A stretch of DNA of 64,000 bases from Austropuccinia psidii (GCA_023105745.1 JALGQZ010000004.1:31369816-31433815); one strand, 5' to 3'. Positions 45,462 to 59,318 are shown, counted from the first letter of the stretch. Notes: generated from the letters alone by a model not told the origin. Translations and numbers: made by a program.

Positions 45462-46565
45462 AGCTTGAGATATTTTAGCTGTTGAGTGTTTTTGAAATGG
45501 TGTCATCTGATCGAGATATTGCATTGTATTTTTTTAATTTTGCATCATTATGAGCTTTATTGATGTTTATGCACAGACATGAGCTAATCCTCCTGGTGAG
45601 TAATTTTGAGATGGTCTCATTGGATGAAGATATGGAACCATATGTCTGATATATTGCACCATATTTTGAAACTTCATTTATTTATTAATAAGACTTCAAT
45701 ATTATTATTCACAGCCTTGAGTAAACTTTGTGTTGAGTAATTTTGAAATGGTGCCAATTGATAAAATTATTTCACCATATGTTTAGAGTATTTCATCATT
45801 ATGAAAGTTGTTGATGTTTATGCACAGCCTTGAACTAATTTTTCTGGTGAGTAATTTTTAGATGGTGGCATTGGATAATGATATGGCCTCATATGTTTGA
45901 TATATTACACAATATTTTTAAGCTTTATTTATATTTTGATTAAATCTTAATATCATTATGCACAGCCTTGAGTTAGTTTTGCTTGTGTATAAGTTTGTAA
46001 TGGTGTCATTTGATCAAGATATTGCACCATATGTTTGGAATATTGAATCATTCTGAGCTTTGTTGATGTTTATGCAGAGCCTTGAGGTAGTTTTTCTGGT
46101 GAATAATCTTTAAAGGCTTTCATTGGATCTAAATATGGTATCAGAGCTCGGGAATTTATTCATATTTTAATTGAAATTTAATGTTATTATGCACAGCCTT
46201 GAGTAAAGCTGTCTGGTGAGTAATTTTGAGATGGTGTCATTGGATCAAGATATGCCACCATGTGCTTTGTATATTGCACCATATTTTGAGGCTCTGTGTT
46301 GATTTTAATTAAGCTTTAATATTACTATGCACAGCCTTGGGGGAGTTTAGGCGGAGATAAATATTCAAATGATTCCATTGGTTAGAGATATTGCACCATT
46401 TGTTTGGGAAACTGCATCATTGCTCGAGTTATTATGTAACTTGAGGTGTTTTTGATGGTAATTTTGATTATTTGATCTTATTAAGCTTTACTTGGTGTTA
46501 ATTTGGATATGAGTTTATTTGGTATAATTACTGCATCATTTGCTTTTATTATGATTGGGGTTTGA
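45462..46565 (+). repeat. Satellite-like tandem array of alternating 138- and 114-bp monomers
   Basis: Seven marker copies of 'gcacagccttgag' or variants lie with ACAG at 45573, 45711, 45824, 45962, 46076, 46193 and 46331. The spacings are 138, 113, 138, 114, 117 and 138 bp. Each monomer also has 'ggtgagtaattttgagatggtgtcattggat' and 'gatattgcaccatatgtttg'. The alternation indicates a two-monomer higher-order unit of about 252 bp. The array decays at both ends and has no coding potential. Confidence 0.88.
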
Positions 46566-47040
46566 AGCCTTTTTGAATCTTTCTATCAATGTAGTTGATT
46601 AATCTTTAATTTAATTCCATCTTTTTATTCTATGGATGTGTACTGATAATTATTTTCTCATCCTGTTATATCAAATTCATTTTTTTGAATGTAATCCTTA
46701 GTAATATAGTATTGTTGATGGGTTTAGGCGTGATCTATTTCTAAATTACTAACTTACATACTTAATCTTGTGTTTTATGTATGTATCAAACCAAATTATT
46801 TGTTTTTGTAAATCTTAAATGTAAAGTATTTTGTATAACTTTATACAATTTACTTAATTTTCTATTTATTGAGTTATGAAAATCTTTAGGCTATTTCTAT
46901 ATTGAATGGAAACATCATCCTTTATTAAATACTATCCATGTTATTATTTTACTTACTCATGTGAGAGTGTCTTTTGATATGAGATATCCTACATTAACCA
47001 TTTAAATCTTGATATTTTGAAGTTTTTCACCCTCATTGTG
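46566..47040. other. Unassigned DNA downstream of the array
   Basis: AT-rich; I see nothing in it apart from possible last traces of decayed monomers near its start. Confidence 0.35.
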
Positions 47041-47042
47041 CT

Positions 47043-47449
47043 TTAAGCTGGTCCAGAAAGGTATGGAATACTACAAAATATGCAAGAAAGGTCCTCACCA
47101 CAAAGCAAAGTCACATGATAGAATAAAGAGGAATTAAAGTGGAAAAAACAGCTCCCATTGAGGGCTCCCTGGGCTCCCCAAAGATATAAATAGAGGGGGA
47201 ATCTCCCCCAAATTTTAAGCTTAGCCCCATGTAGATTATATCCCCCACAAATTATAAGCACAGGAATAGGTCCTCCATCACCTTGCAGTTATTCCAGTAT
47301 ATTATAGTGAATTGAATTTCTCAGTAGCTAAGCTCCGTGGAAGTATAGCTTTTGAAGATTTCCCAGTAGCTAAACTAAGTGAAATCTAGTATTAAAGATA
47401 TTAACCCAGTAGCCAAGATTAGTGTACTTCTTTATTAAACAAAAATATC
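47043..47449 (+). promoter_or_regulatory. LTR-like promoter with TATA box and a 42-43 bp triple repeat
   Basis: A GC-richer block holds TATAAATAGAGG at 47185, about 30 bp before a C-rich stretch. Three tandem copies of a unit starting 'cagtagc-aa' follow at 47322, 47364 and 47407. The layout (TATA box then short leader repeats) resembles an LTR U3-R region or a retroelement promoter. No LTR ends were found, so identity is unsure. Confidence 0.4.
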
Positions 47450-48912
47450 TTCTCCAGTTAAGATAATATAGTTTGAAAAGCTTCTATATTAAATTAACCC
47501 TTTGAACATTCAATATCAAAGAATAATACTGTTTAAATTTGACAAATACAATTCTATGTTATTATCAACAATGCTCAAGAAATAACAAACCTTTAAAGAT
47601 TCTTTTACTCTATTATAAATTTAGCTTAACACAATTACCATTATGAAAAAACATCACATTTTACAGAACCTCTTATACAATACATCTTACCAATATTTAA
47701 TAACCAAGAGGAAACCACTCATCCAAATTAAACTAAAAATAAAAATCAAAAAGACAAGTATTTTTTTGAAAATTTCATAATTAGCTATATTACTGTAATT
47801 ATATCTGTTATTATATATTTAAAAGGTCTGATATGAGATAGATGGGCTATTTATTCTTCAATTTGAAAGCTACTTACCTATTTTATTTTTTTGGTGACCT
47901 CTAGGGAAAATTTTGTTTGGTATTTTAGGAGTGTTGGGAAATACACCCTTCCCACCCTTTGTTACAGGAGCTATTAGAAATTCAAAACTAGTTACCCATG
48001 ATTTTCCCTCCAGTTACTGCCACATTTGAATACCACAGCACAAGAGAATTTTTCACAATAGGAGATATCAGCACTCTTTTGAAGTATAATAGATATATAA
48101 AGAAGAAAAGAGCTTTATTTTCAGATGAAATTGCCTTATTTTTTCATTTTTGGGGGATTTCTGGACTTTCAATTAAAGGATAGGGGTCTACAAGCTGTTA
48201 AACTCTATTTTCAATTGACCCATGTATGGATTAGAGATCTTCCACCCTCATTATCTGAGAAAATATTCAATATAAACTGAAAGAAATAGTGATGAACTTC
48301 TACAATTAGCCATCTAATAAATCTGGTATAGCTTATTTATTCCCCAATTCTAAAATACAAAGCTTAGAGGGAATTCAGGAGTGGATTGTTTCAAGTTATC
48401 ATTTTAAGAAAATTGGCTAAATTCCAACCTAAAAAATACCACTCACGCTAATGATACAAAATTCTACATGAGAAATAATTAAAGATATCAATGAGGTTAT
48501 TAATTTTCTCCTCATCCTTTCATTATTTGAATGAAGATTTGTAAACTTAAAGGGGATTTAAAATCTTCTCTAAATTATCTTTTTATGATGAAAAATACAA
48601 AAAAAGATATCTCACTCATATTTTGATATTAGGGCTTATTAAAGGCAATTAAGTCTACAAGTGGGAAGTTCAAGATTGCTATACATCTCTATTTTCCTGT
48701 ATATTAAAATCCCTAAATTCGAGGGGAATTATATAGAATACAAATCGCAGAAATTGGCTAGCATTCTAAATTTTCCTTTAAAGATTCTCAAATTAAACGT
48801 GAAATACCATTAGAAAGTTTCCACCAAGTTTTTCGGGATAAATACTAATTCAATGGAGTTTTATTGAGAACTTCAGAAGGTATATGAGAGCTAAAATTTG
48901 AGCCTTTGCCTT
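47450..48912. other. Unassigned DNA with a possible copia LTR edge at 47932
   Basis: 'aggag' followed by TGTTGGGAAATACACC at 47932 looks like a copia polypurine tract and LTR start, but no matching end or copia protein was found. The short plus frame at 47998-48183 has no motif. Confidence 0.25.
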
Positions 48913-49185
48913 TGTTAAGGAAGTGGTCACGAAGAGTTAAGGATACGATAACGAAGCGACGACGACAGTTAGAATAATTTATTATTATTTTTCATATTGT
49001 TAGTTACAACGAAGGACTGTCTCTTTAAATATTAAAGAGTACAGTGCTTTTTAGTAAAACATGTACAATAAGAAAACACACAAAAGTATTTTTACTTTTG
49101 TTCGATGAAAAGTACAAATAATCAAATGAAACATTTGATTCAGAACAAAAGGCACGGTTCAACAGTGGAATACTCCAACAGCCTT
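48908..49185 (-). repeat. Young solo LTR (copia-type) with perfect 5-bp target duplication
   Basis: TGTTAAGGAAG at 48913 to TACTCCAACA at 49180 (268 bp) has TGTT/AACA ends and is flanked by GCCTT on both sides (48908-48912 and 49181-49185). On the minus strand it starts TGTTGGAGTATTCC, the usual look of a copia LTR start, so that orientation is preferred. It keeps many CpG dinucleotides ('ataacgaagcgacgacgac') that are rare elsewhere. It also carries a perfect 9-bp inverted repeat AATCAAATG/CATTTGATT (49118-49138) and a near-palindrome 'ctctttaaatattaaagag'. Confidence 0.88.
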
Positions 49186-52160
49186 AGTGAATGCTCACTA
49201 GGATTTGAAAATGGCTATAAAATAGCTCATCATTATCCAATATAAATTTAAATCTCTTATTGAAAAGTTTGAAAACCTTCCCTCAAAGATGCATAGGCGT
49301 ATGAGCTTAATTGGCTCATTTTGTAACTGTAATTCCATATATTTGTCATTTCTCACCCATTTTGATACAAATGGCATGTGTATCATACTATATTATTTAA
49401 AATGTTTCTGCTTTTATGGAGTTTTTCTCCTGTAATTAAATACTAAATCATAATAATTAACTAATTAGACCATGAAGTATCCTCTTTTCATTCTCTCGCC
49501 AAGTGTCTAAGAATTACTTAATCTCGAAAATTTTTAGCTATATATGTCTTCAGTCATTTTGAAGTAATTTCTATCAAATTAATAGATATAATGATCATTC
49601 GAATTTTGAAATAGTGGATTTTTAACTCTCAGAAGTAAGGTGTTACAAAAAATTATGGAATTCCAAGTAACATCTTTTCCACCTCTTTAAAAATTATTCT
49701 TGATTATATTGCAATATATTTTATACTTAGACGTCCATATGCTACTCTATTTGGCTAAATTACTGAAATATTTCTCACTTTTTCTATTCAAAATGCTTTC
49801 ATAATTTAAGTCATTATTTGACTAAAACTTATATCCTTGATAAATTCAATAAGATTTACTCTTTCCTTGGGGAATTTCTTTTCATGATTTTTGGGAGATC
49901 GAGAATTTTTGACAATTTATTCATCTTGGCTCGCTACAAGGTCGTTACTATCGCTTTTTCTCGTGTCCAAGGTATATATAGATATTGGCTTATATCTAGT
50001 TATTCGTCACCTAAGCTTAAATCATTTTTAATACTCTCTTTCTTGGAAATTTTTAGAATATTGGCTCTATCATTGAATAATACTCCCTTGAGAATTTTTG
50101 CTTCATAGAATTCCCTAAGTTCTTTGGGAGTTGATTGAGGAAAATATCATTCTTAATTTCAATTCCATATGAGACTCAGTGGATTTCACGACTGCTGATT
50201 TTCTGAGAAAACCCCAATATGAATCCTTTTACACTGGTAACCCACAATTCAAAAACACAGAATGTCTTCTTGCATATCCAAGATCTCTTTCTTTATCTCT
50301 GAAACATTTGCTACTTCCAACATGGCCGTATTTTTTGCTCCATTTATTTATTTCATCTCATTGTCAAAATAATTTTAATGGATCTTGAAGGCATTCTTTA
50401 ACCTTAATTAAATCAAATAAGCAGGGTTTCTTTGGAAAATTAATTGAATATCATAGATATTTATAGACTACCATTTCGTCATATTGACATAGATGAGTTT
50501 AATTTAGACAGAAAGCGACATTTTTCAGTTGATTTAAAACTTTTCATTCATACCTCCTTTCTTTCCAAGATCTTTATTTTAATTTTTAGCTTAGTCTTGA
50601 GTCATTTAAATTATCAATAGTCATTGGGTGATCTGTGCCTTTTCCTTATTTTCAATGTTGGGGGGGGGTTCTTGCAATGGGAAATTCTACATCATTGTTT
50701 TTATGCAGTAGACCAAAAACCTATACCATATTCATATCCTCCTAAATTTAATTAAAATGAGTTTTACTTCGATTAATTTGTGCATGGAGGCTTCTTGGAG
50801 TTCTTATCAGTTTTTTCTCTCTGCTGGAGCTTGGTTAAGTAAATTTATGTTTTCTATACCACAGTCCATAGCCGTATCATATTTTTCTCTAGAATGATAG
50901 TGGTTTAAGCTCTGGGAAAATTCTTTTCTCTTGATCTATGCATATAATTGTATCATATTCTCATTTGATGGTTCTTACAGCTTATTAGCTATCCAAACTT
51001 ATTCCAAAGAGAATCTAAATTAATTATTCTCTAAGTTTTCTCATAGATATAATTGAAATGATTGAGGATGTTTCATTTCAGTCCAGTATTTCTGGAATGA
51101 TATTTGTTCCAATAAAGATAATACTTTCATATAAAATCATATTCTTCTCTTTTGAACCTCCTGTAATAATTGGATAGATGCTTGAATTAGTGGAAAGGAA
51201 ACTTCTTTTCACTATTCAAAACTACTAATTTCTTTCCCTGATATCCTTTTAGCCTTCTAGAAGTCATCTGGGCATGGTTATAATGTTTATATCTTGAAAA
51301 AATTATCTCTGGTATTCTTATTTCTGACTCTTCGTTAATTTACGGGAATTGTGTGAGGGTTTTTCACACTGTTTACCCTGTTTGACTCCAGTCATCAAAA
51401 TATTTGAATTTATATATTTCGGCTTGAATTTTAGGTTTGTTATCGTTAATTTAATATAATTTTTATTTATTTAATAACTGTCTTTTATGGGGTTTTGGAC
51501 ATTGACTCATTGAATCATCTTGTTTGAGGCTGTTTGGCTTATTATTAAGATTTTTTTACTACCATAGAATTTTCCCCGAGTACAATGAATATGAGCCTAC
51601 TCTTTATCATACATCATTTCATTAAATCTTTAAGAATCTGGTGGATCTGAGATACTGATTTTTAAAATATTTCATATTTTAATCTGCCATCTTCATTATG
51701 TGGGATATTGAAAGGTTCCAGCTTTAACTACTTTATCCAAGCTCTTATCCTCTTCCTCTTCCTCTGAAAGACCTTAGTTTTCCATTTGGATTTTCTATGG
51801 AGCTCCAAACGCTCTATGGGCTGTATGTGAAGCTTTGCATAGGAGTAAATTATCAAACCTTCCCTTAAAAGTAATCTACCTTTTAGTTTTTCTAGTTGAC
51901 TGATAAGTTCTGTTTTTATGGTTAATTTTCCTTTGAATTTGAAAAGAGGATTCATGATATCAATATTAAGCCAAATCATTACTAGATTTGTGTTACAGAA
52001 TCTCGTACACGTCTTAGTACTTTGCTTTCCCTTTCGGTGGGAATCGGTTTTCATTTTTCTCTAGTAGCAAGTAATTAACTCTCTTTAAGGACCTTCTTCT
52101 TCTGATGTCATGAGAAACTTCCGATGGTGAAAAAAACGTTTTCCTGTGAGCGGGGTTCTA
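49186..52160. other. CpG-retaining stretch, possible unidentified relic on the minus strand
   Basis: About 3 kb that is T-rich on the plus strand and has noticeably more CpG than the gypsy-derived regions. The longest frames are 51728-52054 minus (108 codons, Lys/Arg-rich, with QLEKLKGRLLLREGLI) and 49818-50108 plus (hydrophobic, probably a shadow). I recognise no domain. It could be a diverged transposon or a decayed host gene; no function is assigned. A run of nine G lies near 50661. Confidence 0.3.
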
Positions 52161-55100
52161 TTTAGATGAAGCTTTCTTTCACTGGGTAGAATCAGTAACT
52201 TTTACTAGATATTTCAGTTTATAATAGCTGGAAAAGCTTCTTTATAAACTAATTGATAACATAAACTCAATAATGTAACAGATTTCAAATCACATATTAT
52301 AAACCATATATCTTTAGATTTCTATATCTCATTTTTATTATTTAAAAGATAGCTTCAAGACAAAGAAAGAATTTTGAGAAATTTTGGAATGAGGATATAA
52401 AAATTATTACACTTTTCAATAATTATTTGGAATAAAATACAAAAAGAAGCTATGTATAGGGTACTCAAAAATAACTTCAAGATAAAAATTGCCAATTTAT
52501 CAATTTTTACATTAAAAAAATAAAATATAAATTTCTCAATCGTTACTCACATCTAAAAACAAATGAAACTGATTATAGAACTCATAAAACTGAAATTAGT
52601 AACAAATTTTAACTTATTATCAGCCATAATTACCAAAAAAATCAAATTTCAGATTATTATTTCTAATTAAAATGATTAGAATTTATCAAATTCCTCCAAA
52701 AGAATGAAATAAAGATCATTTATCTTACTAAACAAAGCACCTCTACGACAATTCCTGGGAATAGAGGAATTATTTAAGATATTCCTTGATTTTTTTCCAT
52801 GGCATGGCTTTATGACTTTATACAACATTTCCACTACTAAATCCAATCCATGTATATGTACTTCAATGAAACCTCAAAATTTTCCCTCATTATTTAACAT
52901 CAGTTTGAAAAATTCAAATATGTAATCAATTTTTATCTTGAAATATTCTTTTGACTAAAGCTTGTTTACTACTTCTATCAATAAAGAAAAATTATTCTAA
53001 AATTTGAGGCTGACTAATATTATTATGCTTCAGGCCCCTAAAAGAAAATTCTTTAAGCGGTAATTTCTCAGCTTTTTTAATGCGAATTATCTATTATTTG
53101 GGATTAAAATGACCCATGAAAATGAGATTTGAACTGCATATTTCAGAAGAGCTGAAGTTTGTTGTAATAAGTCTTTTGTGGTGAGTGTTTTGGTAATATG
53201 GATTGAAAAATATAAAATGATCATTACCTGTATTTTCCAGTATTGGATTATTTGAGAAAATATTTTATCAATTATGCCTTGTTATGGAGACCATAAGAAA
53301 GAAACTTGATCTTGGATGACAATTTTATTATTTAATTACAGCCTTTGTTGCTTCTGGCGCGAGGGGACTTCCCATATCCACAGCTTATTTTCAAACCAGT
53401 TCTTCTTAATCCAATCTCTTACTTCTGGAAGAAAGCTTCCTTCTAGGAAACAGTAGATGTCTAGAAAATGGAGCAATTTAGAAACGAATAAATAAATATA
53501 TATGTTTAATTCTTCAAGAAAGGTATCTTAAACCACCTCATATTATCCCATTTTGAAAGTGAATATTACCAAATGGAGTTTTTATAGCTTTACTTTAGTA
53601 ATCAATTGCAAATACTTAATATCTTTTCTTAGTATCAAATCATAAAATTACTCAAAAATGTTGGTAGTGATGGGGAAAATAAGGAAGCCTACTTTGTATA
53701 TTAACTTTAGAACATTTTCCATATATAGGTATAATTGAGTTTCCAATTCATTTTGGTTTGAAAGAAACATGTTAATACAGCCACCTAAGCTCTAAAATTA
53801 ATACTACATCTCAATTGAGAGGTTTGAAATGTCTGAAAAAGTACAAATTATCAGTGAAAGATGCTTTTCCCAAAAGTGGAAAATTATTAGTGTCAATCAA
53901 AGAAAAAATGGAAGATATTGAGGCTTCAAGAAAATGTCTGGAGCAGAAATTTATTTTATGTATGCTATTGTCACTCAGGCCGCACCTTTAAAGCCAAGGA
54001 GATATATATATGAGAGTCTAGCCAGCTTCCTCATTGAACCTTGAACCTCTAAGGAAAAAATCCATTAAGTTCTCTTTCACTTCAAATCAAAGATTATACT
54101 GAGATTGAATTTGAACTGTTCACCCAGTGAAAGTTCTTGAATGGGCGGTCATTCATTTATTATGAAATCATGTATGCATATGTAGTTTCTGCATGATTCT
54201 CCCACAAAAAAATCAGTAATTTTTGAGCTTTGGAAGAAGGATTTAAACTTCAATCTCCCCATAAGTCTATCAATATCAAACAATTCTCAGAATATAATTT
54301 ATAGAAATTCCTCCTATTACAATCCATTCAGATTCAAATTCAAAACTTTCAAATCCACCAATGTAGAAAACCTTTCTTTTGATTTTTTTCAAAATTCTCT
54401 CAATGGAGTTTAATTATTCTTTTAGTGATTAAATTCCAATTATCTATTAAGAGAATCTCATTTACATCTTATTGGTTTTAATTTAATTTCAATCCTGGTT
54501 AATTTCAATATTTCACTAATAATCTTTCTGAGTATTTTCCACTATCAAACCTTTAATCCAATTACCTTTTATAAAAAGTATTCAAAAAGTAAGCTTTTTA
54601 TATAAGAGCTATTCATCAATTAAAAAAATTCGTAATATAACGATTAATAAAATCTTTGTTATCAAAAAACTATAATTTCTGATCAATATATCTTATCTCA
54701 ATTGAAGAAGGATTATCCATGAAGGGTTTCCCAAAGATCCAGGGGGCTTCAAGAGATGAAAAAAATCAAATTTATATTTATAATCCTCTGAGAAAAACCA
54801 TAAAATTGGAAAAAGTTTATAGTGAAGAGTTTATTTGAAAGTAATCAGTTCATGATCCATTAAACTAGAATAATCAGCGGTATCATGCCACAGACATATT
54901 TCTTGCATAAGAAACTTCTTGTTTTGTGAAGAATTCTTATTATTTTCCAAATTGTATTTCAGAAAAAATATATTCCTCATTATAATAGTTGTATCAAAGC
55001 TCTTTGAAGCAAATCTAATTAATTTTGGGCTTTAAAAAACTACCCATGTCTCCATTTGAAGTTCCATTTCTTTTATTCCTTTTGACTAGACATTTAAATT

Positions 55101-58100
55101 AGTTCTTCTCACTAAAAATTTCAGGAATGTATTCTAATTTAATATATATTTGATAATCTTATATTAAACAGTCATTTTGGCATCAATGAAAATTATTGCA
55201 ACCCAAAACGTATCATCAAATCAAATTCCACTACCTCAGCTCAAACAAGCCAAGTCCCTATTCATTAAAATATGGTGTTGAAATGAGACCAATTATAATT
55301 CATGATTTTAATTATATGGTTTCATCCATATTCTAAGTACTGCTGAAAGAAAAATCTATCATTTTCAAATCACTAAAAAGGGATTGAATTTAGAAGAAAA
55401 ATTGAAGGCAAATCTTAGTGCAAAGAATTTGGTGAATGATTCAAGACCTACAATGAAAATTATATGAAGGCTTATAGCCTTGTGGATTCTACTGGATTTC
55501 ATATTACTGAAATTGATGATTTAAAAGTAATCAATTTACTTGCAAAAAGTTAGGACTTTCATTTTTATGCTTTCAAGAGATGGATCTAACTTATGACATA
55601 ATACAAGTACATACATCCTTTAGTTTGATTTGATTTACAAAATGGTGGGATAGCACTCTTGGATCTGATGATGGTAAAGGATGAGTTTTCAACAATCCCA
55701 AATAAGTGATCTAATGATTAAATCAATTGTAATAGGAAGGATAATGAATCCAGTGCAGGCGTTTCCAACAAGGTAATATCAAATTTCATGTTCTTTGGAA
55801 AAAATTCATCAAATTTCTAAATATACTTGACTTTTTGGAGCTATAAACTGGACGATTATGATGAGAAAGTGGATTTGTAATGACTTGAAAGGGTTCTAAG
55901 CCGTTTATTCAGAATTAAGGCATAAAATACTGCAAATCTCAATCCAGCCCACCCTAGCACGAGGAAAAATACTTTTGTGTTTGGTCAACATGAAGCATCT
56001 AAAAATTCTCATGCAGATGGTACATGGAGTTTTAAGATTAAATTCTCAAAAAAACACGACATTTCCAGTTCTTTTAAGACAAAAAGTATCAGAAATGGCA
56101 CACCTAGCAGGGAAACAGGAGAAATGGAACCTTTATTAAACAAAAGTGGATAAAACTAAAGGAGTTTGAAGCATATCAGAATAAGGAAAAACCAAATATA
56201 TGTATTTGTTTAAAAAAAAGAAATATGAAATTGATTTTCAATGGAAATAGAAGGGAAATAATTGATAAATGTTTTTAAAAAAACTCATGCTATTATCATT
56301 TGATGGCCTTTATAACATAAAATAAACCAGTTTCTGCACTGGAAGCTATCAAAATCTTACTATTCCCATTTTGAATTAATTCCTTCTTTTCTTTCAGTGT
56401 GATCAGGTTAGTATTAGCAAAAGTAAGTAATTTTAAGCGTATTTTTCATTTATTTGTTTTTAAATAGTTTTTTGTTTAAGGGAGTAAAATAATTTGATAT
56501 AAAGATGATACTTATCTTGCTTTTTGTCAGAAATTTGATATTAATCTAAACCACTGTTCATTAATTTCTATCACTTTATGTAATCTGATATATATAAGTA
56601 AATGAGGAAATTATTTTTAATTGAGCTTAATTCCTATCTTGAAAGATAGTTCAAAGGAATAATACTTCACAATTATAGTGTTAGAATCCTAAAGCTCAAT
56701 CTAATAATAATTATAAAAATCATGGAGTTCATCATATGTTATTATTTAGGATACTATATGTCACAAGGTGGAATGTGATCTACAACTTTCCAGTATTAAT
56801 CAGTCTTTCAACTGGTTTGATAGCCTTTTAGGCAAAAGTTCCCTTTGTTGAGGTCTGACAGACAGCATTGTGACACTATAGCTTTAAACCCAAATTTTGA
56901 TCCTCTGTATTATATTGATGGATTTCTCTTTGTTTCCATATTCTCTATATATTCAAAAATAATCCTCAAAATATTTTGGTCACTTGATAAGATATTATAT
57001 ATTAACCTCCAATTATTATTTAGCTTTAATCTCTATAGAATACCGGGTAGGTATTATTGACTATCAATAAATGATAATATCAGTCATAACCTATCAATCC
57101 AGATTCATAATGTAATACTTTTTTTGAAGCAGATATTCTTACTAAATTATTAAGTAAAATCTCCAAGCTCATAATAATAATAACTATCAAACCCCAGGGA
57201 TCAGCTACTTATGTTTCACTATTTTGGATACTGTAGCTAAAACCTGGGCATTTAGACCTTTTGAGCTCATTAATATTTTTTTTGGTTTTATCTTCTTTAT
57301 ATTTTATCATTAATTAAACTATTTCTTTAAATTCATATTTACTATTATTTATGTAATCTATCGAATCTTCAGTTTTTTCTGATCATTATTTGGTTTTTCA
57401 TGTCCATAGAAACCTCATCAGATATTACATGGAATAAGCCAATCATAAGATCCAGAATCATGTATCAATTGAGTTCTATCTTCTAATGAAGCAGTTAAAT
57501 AAGAAGCTCCTCTTCTTCCAGTGAGTAACAGATATTCAGCTTGTTATAAACCCCTTGTTGAAGTACGGGGGGATTAAATATCAATATTTGGGTAATCTAG
57601 CTCAAACTTCAACTTGTAAATCTCTTTATCTCAAAAATCTTGTTTTTTCATCACATCAAAAATACAATATTAATTGGCCTCTTGACTCAATTTTCTCTTC
57701 ACTATTGTGTCTTGGCTTTCAAACGTTTACTATCATAACTCTCAGACTTTATCTATTCTCTTTGATCAATTATCATGAATGTTTCTCATGGAGACAAAGA
57801 CTCCATAATATTGAGTAAAAATACACAAAAAATGTCAAAAACAAGTTCAGAAAAATATTCATTCACTCCATACATAAAAAACGCTTTAGATTTTAGCCAT
57901 TATAGAATTAAATATACACTATATAGAAAATTATTATATTTTGATTCTCAAGAGGATCATATTATTGTTTTAGATTGATTTTCACTCTTTTCAATTGTTT
58001 ATCATGTTTTTAAGTTTGATTTCTATTTCTGGCTCATTAGCTTTTTTATTATATACAATTTACATCTAATATCAAGAATCACTCAGCTTTTCTTTCTGGA

Positions 58101-58504
58101 ATATATTTTCAACAAACGATCCAAATACTGGAAAAGCTTGAGTTAATTATTAAATTTAAACTTATTTAAAACAATGGATCAAATTTCAAGAGAAGATTTA
58201 CATCATTCATTATTTCTTCTATTATTAATTGAAGCTTATTTGAGTGGAGTTATTTAGTTGTATTCAACATAAACTGAATAAATTTAAAGCTGCATCATTC
58301 AGTAAAAAACTTTTTATAAGCACACAAAACCATTACAATATAAATATAACCTAGCCTTTGCTTTTGTAAATTTCCTTGATCATAAAAATCAAGACAGAAA
58401 TTAAAATTGATTTATGCTTTTAATATGGCTCTCAACACTTTAAAGTATTGTTTGGCTTGTTGGAAGATAATTTCAAGTTGAGAAATGGTGAATTTGTTTT
58501 CCCA
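52161..58504. other. AT-rich DNA without recognised genes
   Basis: No named repeat, RNA gene or domain. A 64-codon minus-strand open stretch without ATG at 53340-53530 (FLEGSFLPEVRDWIKKNWFE...) has no recognised similarity. Small plus frames at 56845-57060, 57555-57818 and 57775-57978 have no motif. Confidence 0.35.
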
Positions 58505-59318
58505 TATCACAAATGACTATCATCTTTCTCAAACTGCGGTGGTTGTGTAAAAATGATATGAAAATCTTCAACATAACATCACAAAACATTCCTTCCACAC
58601 ACATAATTATACATACTATGTTCACTCTTTCAGCACATATACCTATTAAATCAATAGTAATCAGGGAGCTCACTTGGAATACTCCAAAGATTGAATAAGA
58701 TAAAATAAAAGAATAATAAATTTCTCTAAGATATATAAAAGTACCAAATGAGATGCAATAAGAGAAATTAGAAGCCAAGAAAGTGAGTTCTTAATCACTT
58801 TTTCAACCTTCCAGAATGAACAATGGAATTAGTAAAGCATAAAACCACCAAAATTCCCTGACAGGTGAAGAAAAAAAAGGAAAATATGCTAAAAGACTGA
58901 CTTGAGAAAATCAGTATTCACTTAACAAAATTAAAATATACATAAAGATAAAATAAGATCAAAATATATTAATTAAGTGGGGGAAAAACCCCCCAGGGTC
59001 CGAAGGGGCTGGTATATGTAAAAAATTGAGAGCCTGACTCCTTCAGGCTGGAAGCTGATCTGTATTGAATACTGGAAGTTGTATTGATTGTATGATGGAA
59101 TGTATACCTTGCAAAATTGAGAAATGAACTGGGATGAATGATCTTCCCATGGTGTATGATTGAAATACAGGCCTTGATGAATCCAGACTTCATTGAATGA
59201 ATTGGGTTGCCAAGGTGAATTTATGGAGCATTTACACTTGACATATTGTTTTTGGAACTACCTCTGGAATATTCCTTGAGAATGAACTGCCAGTATTCCC
59301 ATGGAGTAATACTGTGAA
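58505..59318 (-). repeat. LTR-C, distal part of a split 3' LTR
   Basis: Aligns with 17885-18600 and 7256-8040: 'tttcaacctt-cag...aggtgaag' near 58800, 'gggggaaaa--cccccaggg' at 58980, and 'ccttgcaaaattgagaaatgaactggg' at 59108. The start near 58505 (TATCACAAATG against TGTCACAGGAG) is approximate. It ends at the GTGAA duplication (59314-59318) where LTR-B was inserted. The remainder is at 61118-62250. Confidence 0.7.

Noticed and set aside
45462..46565. Considered as a CRISPR array
   Set aside because: Monomers are contiguous and similar throughout, without constant short repeats and unique spacers, and the DNA is eukaryotic.
49818..50108. 96-codon hydrophobic plus frame
   Set aside because: T-rich DNA readily gives Phe/Leu/Ile-rich frames; no start context, domain or neighbour supports a gene.
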